DNA of 8,039 bases from a bacterium. GTDB taxonomy: Bacteria; Babelota; Babeliae; Babelales; Vermiphilaceae. Below the pieces are notes generated by a model. The model ran no database searches, was not told where the DNA came from, and saw only the letters and a list, made by a program, of their open reading frames with translations. The translations under genes were made by a program, and so were the position numbers. Positions 6,342 through 8,039 of the stretch are shown piece by piece (within the stretch, counting starts at the first letter, position 1; each line of letters begins with the position of its first letter). The DNA lies in the NCBI GenBank assembly GCA_021827875.1, contig JAKAUA010000001.1, positions 1 to 8,039 of the forward strand, written 5' to 3'.

Positions 6342-7465
6342 TCTATTATTCCTATTTTGTATAATAATCTTGGCGTGCTAATGAATGTCGTTTTTATTAT
6401 TATTTTCGCGACAGCGTATGCATTAAGTGCCGCTCCGGTGAAACAAGCTATTTTTTTTGCTGCAGGATACCATTTTTCAAATAGTTGTTGGTCGTGGTCG
6501 CGTGTCTCGTTTGTCAGTTGTATCATGGCAAGAGTAAAATCGTCAGCAGTTATCACTACGTTTTGCAAATCATCGAGTGTATTAGCGCGCGAGAATGCAA
6601 ACATTTGTGCGGTATCTATGAGTGCTTGAAAATCTCTTAAAGAGAAATTATCCGCATTGGTAGCGAGCTGTTTAATAAATTTATTATTGACTGATTTATC
6701 GAGCTTTAGATCATAATCACATTCAAGCATTTGTCTGAAGTAATCCAACTTTTGTTTTTTTATCGGCATAGCAATAGTTGCTATTTTACCATGAAAGCGA
6801 CTTTTAATTTCCGGAGGTATACCGATTGCGCTATTCATTGTCGCGATAACAATAATATGCGGATAATAATTTTCTAATTCATCTAATGCAAGCCACAATG
6901 CGGCTGCTGTTTCTGATGTATCATAGTGCTCGTTATCGTAATGCTCCAGAATTTTGTGTAGCTCATCAATTATTATGATACGTTTTTGAACTTTTTCCTT
7001 TTTACATTTATTAAAAAAATTCTTTATTCTTACCGCAGTTTCATTGCGATGAGAGCCTACAAAGCTACTTGCAGGTATATAGGTAGTACGACAATCAAGC
7101 ATTCGTCCAATAGCGTATGCCAGTGTAGTTTTTCCTGTTCCCGGTTCACCAACTAAAATTAATCTATGAGCAGCAGGTGTGTTCATATCGTGCATTGGTA
7201 ACATCCAATATTTTACCATGCCCTGTACCAATGTTGGTGCATTCTCTATGGCGCTATATACTAGCCAATCAGGAAGCTTTAAGAGAGGGAGTTGATCATT
7301 TTCTTCGCGAGTTGGCTCAAGAAGTATGGTCTGATTTATATTATCTGGTGTTGGTGTAGCATCTCCATTGTCAGGCATATCTCCGGCACATATATAACCA
7401 CCGAAAGAAAGTAGTAGGATAAGATAGAGGTTTTTGACTTGAAATATCACGTTGCTTGCCTTCAT
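6338..7465 (-). CDS. AAA+ ATPase with N-terminal signal sequence or membrane anchor
   Basis: This is a 375-residue protein with one AAA+ module. Walker A is GEPGTGKT (106-113) and Walker B is IIIIDE (163-168). Sensor 1 is N211 in IATMNS, the arginine finger is R223 in IKSRFHGK, and a sensor-2 type helix begins at NFSLRDFQ (about 273). SSFVG (133-137) matches the aromatic-hydrophobic-Gly pore loop of protein-threading AAA enzymes such as FtsH, but no protease or other effector domain follows. Residues 1-28 (VIFQVKNLYLILLLSFGGYICAG) are a signal peptide or anchor. A second weakly hydrophobic stretch lies at 336-362. Both gene junctions are ATGA overlaps, so it is coupled to the upstream AAA-like gene and the downstream toxin. 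I infer a role in unfolding or moving the toxin or its receptor. ATP supply outside the cytoplasm is a puzzle unless residues 1-28 act as an anchor with the ATPase facing inside. Confidence 0.85.
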   Translation of the reverse strand: MKASNVIFQVKNLYLILLLSFGGYICAGDMPDNGDATPTPDNINQTILLEPTREENDQLPLLKLPDWLVYSAIENAPTLVQGMVKYWMLPMHDMNTPAAHRLILVGEPGTGKTTLAYAIGRMLDCRTTYIPASSFVGSHRNETAVRIKNFFNKCKKEKVQKRIIIIDELHKILEHYDNEHYDTSETAAALWLALDELENYYPHIIVIATMNSAIGIPPEIKSRFHGKIATIAMPIKKQKLDYFRQMLECDYDLKLDKSVNNKFIKQLATNADNFSLRDFQALIDTAQMFAFSRANTLDDLQNVVITADDFTLAMIQLTNETRDHDQQLFEKWYPAAKKIACFTGAALNAYAVAKIIIKTTFISTPRLLYKIGIIE

Positions 7466-8039
7466 AGTATTTTTCTATACCAAGGACGCTGGTGCCATTT
7501 TTTCTTTTCTGCGGCCTCTTGTTCTTCTAATTCACGTTTTTTGTTTTCTTTTGCTTCTTCAGATTTGGTGCTAAATGCATGGGCTAGTCGCTGCTGAGAT
7601 TCTGATAATAATCCTCCTAGAGCCGCAATACATTCCGGAGACATAGTTTGCCAAGTTTTTTTTACATAATAGCCGCTTGCATGAGGAACATTTTGATAAT
7701 GAGTTTCTTGACATTGCCGAACTAAATTTTCGACGACTATACGTTGAACAAAATGGCGTTCCTGCCGTTCTGTTTCCGTTTCTTCTTTATCGTAATAATG
7801 CATGGCAATTCTAGCATCGGCACATTCTTTAAATGCTTGTTCTAAGTCCGTCTTGTTAAGTACAATATCATGACTGTCGAGGTTATTTTGGCGATTAATC
7901 AGCCGTGCCATAAGGGCAACTTCTTCTAGATAACGGAAATCACAATCCTTGCATTGTTGTATTGCGTCATTCAGATAAGTTTCGTTGATACTGTTTTCAA
8001 GTTTGACTCCACCATTGGTAAGGTTAAAAAGAAGGCTTT
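7462..8039 (-). CDS. C-terminal part of an AAA+ type protein (5' end outside window)
   Basis: The frame is open from the right edge of the window to the TGA at 7462-7464, giving 192 residues of an incomplete gene. An ATG at 7911 would give 149 residues, but the frame continues upstream without a stop and with protein-like sequence (SLLFNLTNGGVKLENSINET), and no good ribosome site precedes that ATG. The segment with DFRYLEEVALMAR and, some 20 residues later, LNKTDLEQAFKEC matches the C-terminal lid of AAA+ ATPases, where (S)xRDLExLxxxA is followed by a helix with LxxAF. The Walker motifs should lie outside the window. The tail is highly charged and helical, with a Glu/Lys-rich coiled coil (about residues 155-180) and a basic aromatic end (WHQRPWYRKIL). 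The stop overlaps the next ATPase start by 4 bases, suggesting a pair of AAA+ partners in one operon. Confidence 0.75.
   Translation of the reverse strand, partial: SLLFNLTNGGVKLENSINETYLNDAIQQCKDCDFRYLEEVALMARLINRQNNLDSHDIVLNKTDLEQAFKECADARIAMHYYDKEETETERQERHFVQRIVVENLVRQCQETHYQNVPHASGYYVKKTWQTMSPECIAALGGLLSESQQRLAHAFSTKSEEAKENKKRELEEQEAAEKKKWHQRPWYRKIL

Noticed and set aside
3544..6629. Several plus-strand open frames of 60 to 115 codons opposite the toxin and ATPase genes.
   Set aside because: They are antisense to well-supported genes, rich in Ser/Cys/Ala from the complementary codons, and show no domain or ribosome site.
7462..7911. A complete 149-residue gene from ATG 7911.
   Set aside because: The frame is open to the window edge with AAA+ lid-like sequence on both sides of that Met, and the ATG lacks a ribosome site.

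Overview
The window is AT-rich, and every gene I can support lies on the minus strand, so it reads right to left. It holds a polymorphic-toxin type locus with a damaged toxin-cassette tail. The secreted-looking AAA+ ATPase, the tightly overlapping genes, the large secreted helical protein and the low GC recall intracellular bacteria such as Candidatus Dependentiae (TM6/Babeliae). That assignment is inference from style only; no rRNA or marker gene is present.

Right part (8039 to 2930), the intact module. The C-terminal part of an AAA+ type protein (7462-8039, 5' end outside the window) overlaps by 4 bases (ATGA) an AAA+ ATPase with an N-terminal signal sequence (6338-7465). That gene overlaps by 4 bases (ATGA) a 993-residue secreted protein (3360-6341). 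The C-terminus of this protein carries a clear PD-(D/E)XK nuclease signature (E885, D920, E931-x-K933). One base after its stop begins a 142-residue gene (2930-3358) in the position of a cognate immunity gene. All four should be translated from one mRNA.

Middle (2929 to 1888). About 180 bases hold a small fragment resembling the last residues of the nuclease toxin and an 18-bp perfect hairpin with a T-run on the plus strand. Next comes an 861-bp IS5-family insertion sequence with 17-bp perfect inverted repeats, a 3-bp TAA target duplication and two overlapping transposase frames.

Left part (1887 to 1), the orphan cassette. A headless, frameshifted toxin fragment shares about 87 bp (76 identical by eye) with the pre-toxin region of the big toxin, then switches to an unrelated toxin tip ending in DDFKFK. 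It is followed by two genes that look like immunity genes: a 255-residue two-domain protein and a TPR-like protein that runs off the left edge.

How the parts fit together (inference): the AAA+ proteins are co-expressed with, and may handle or deliver, the large toxin, and the small gene protects the producer. The downstream cassettes are the usual reservoir of alternative toxin tips, swapped through the conserved pre-toxin stretch. Here the reservoir has decayed and been hit by an IS, but its immunity genes remain open.
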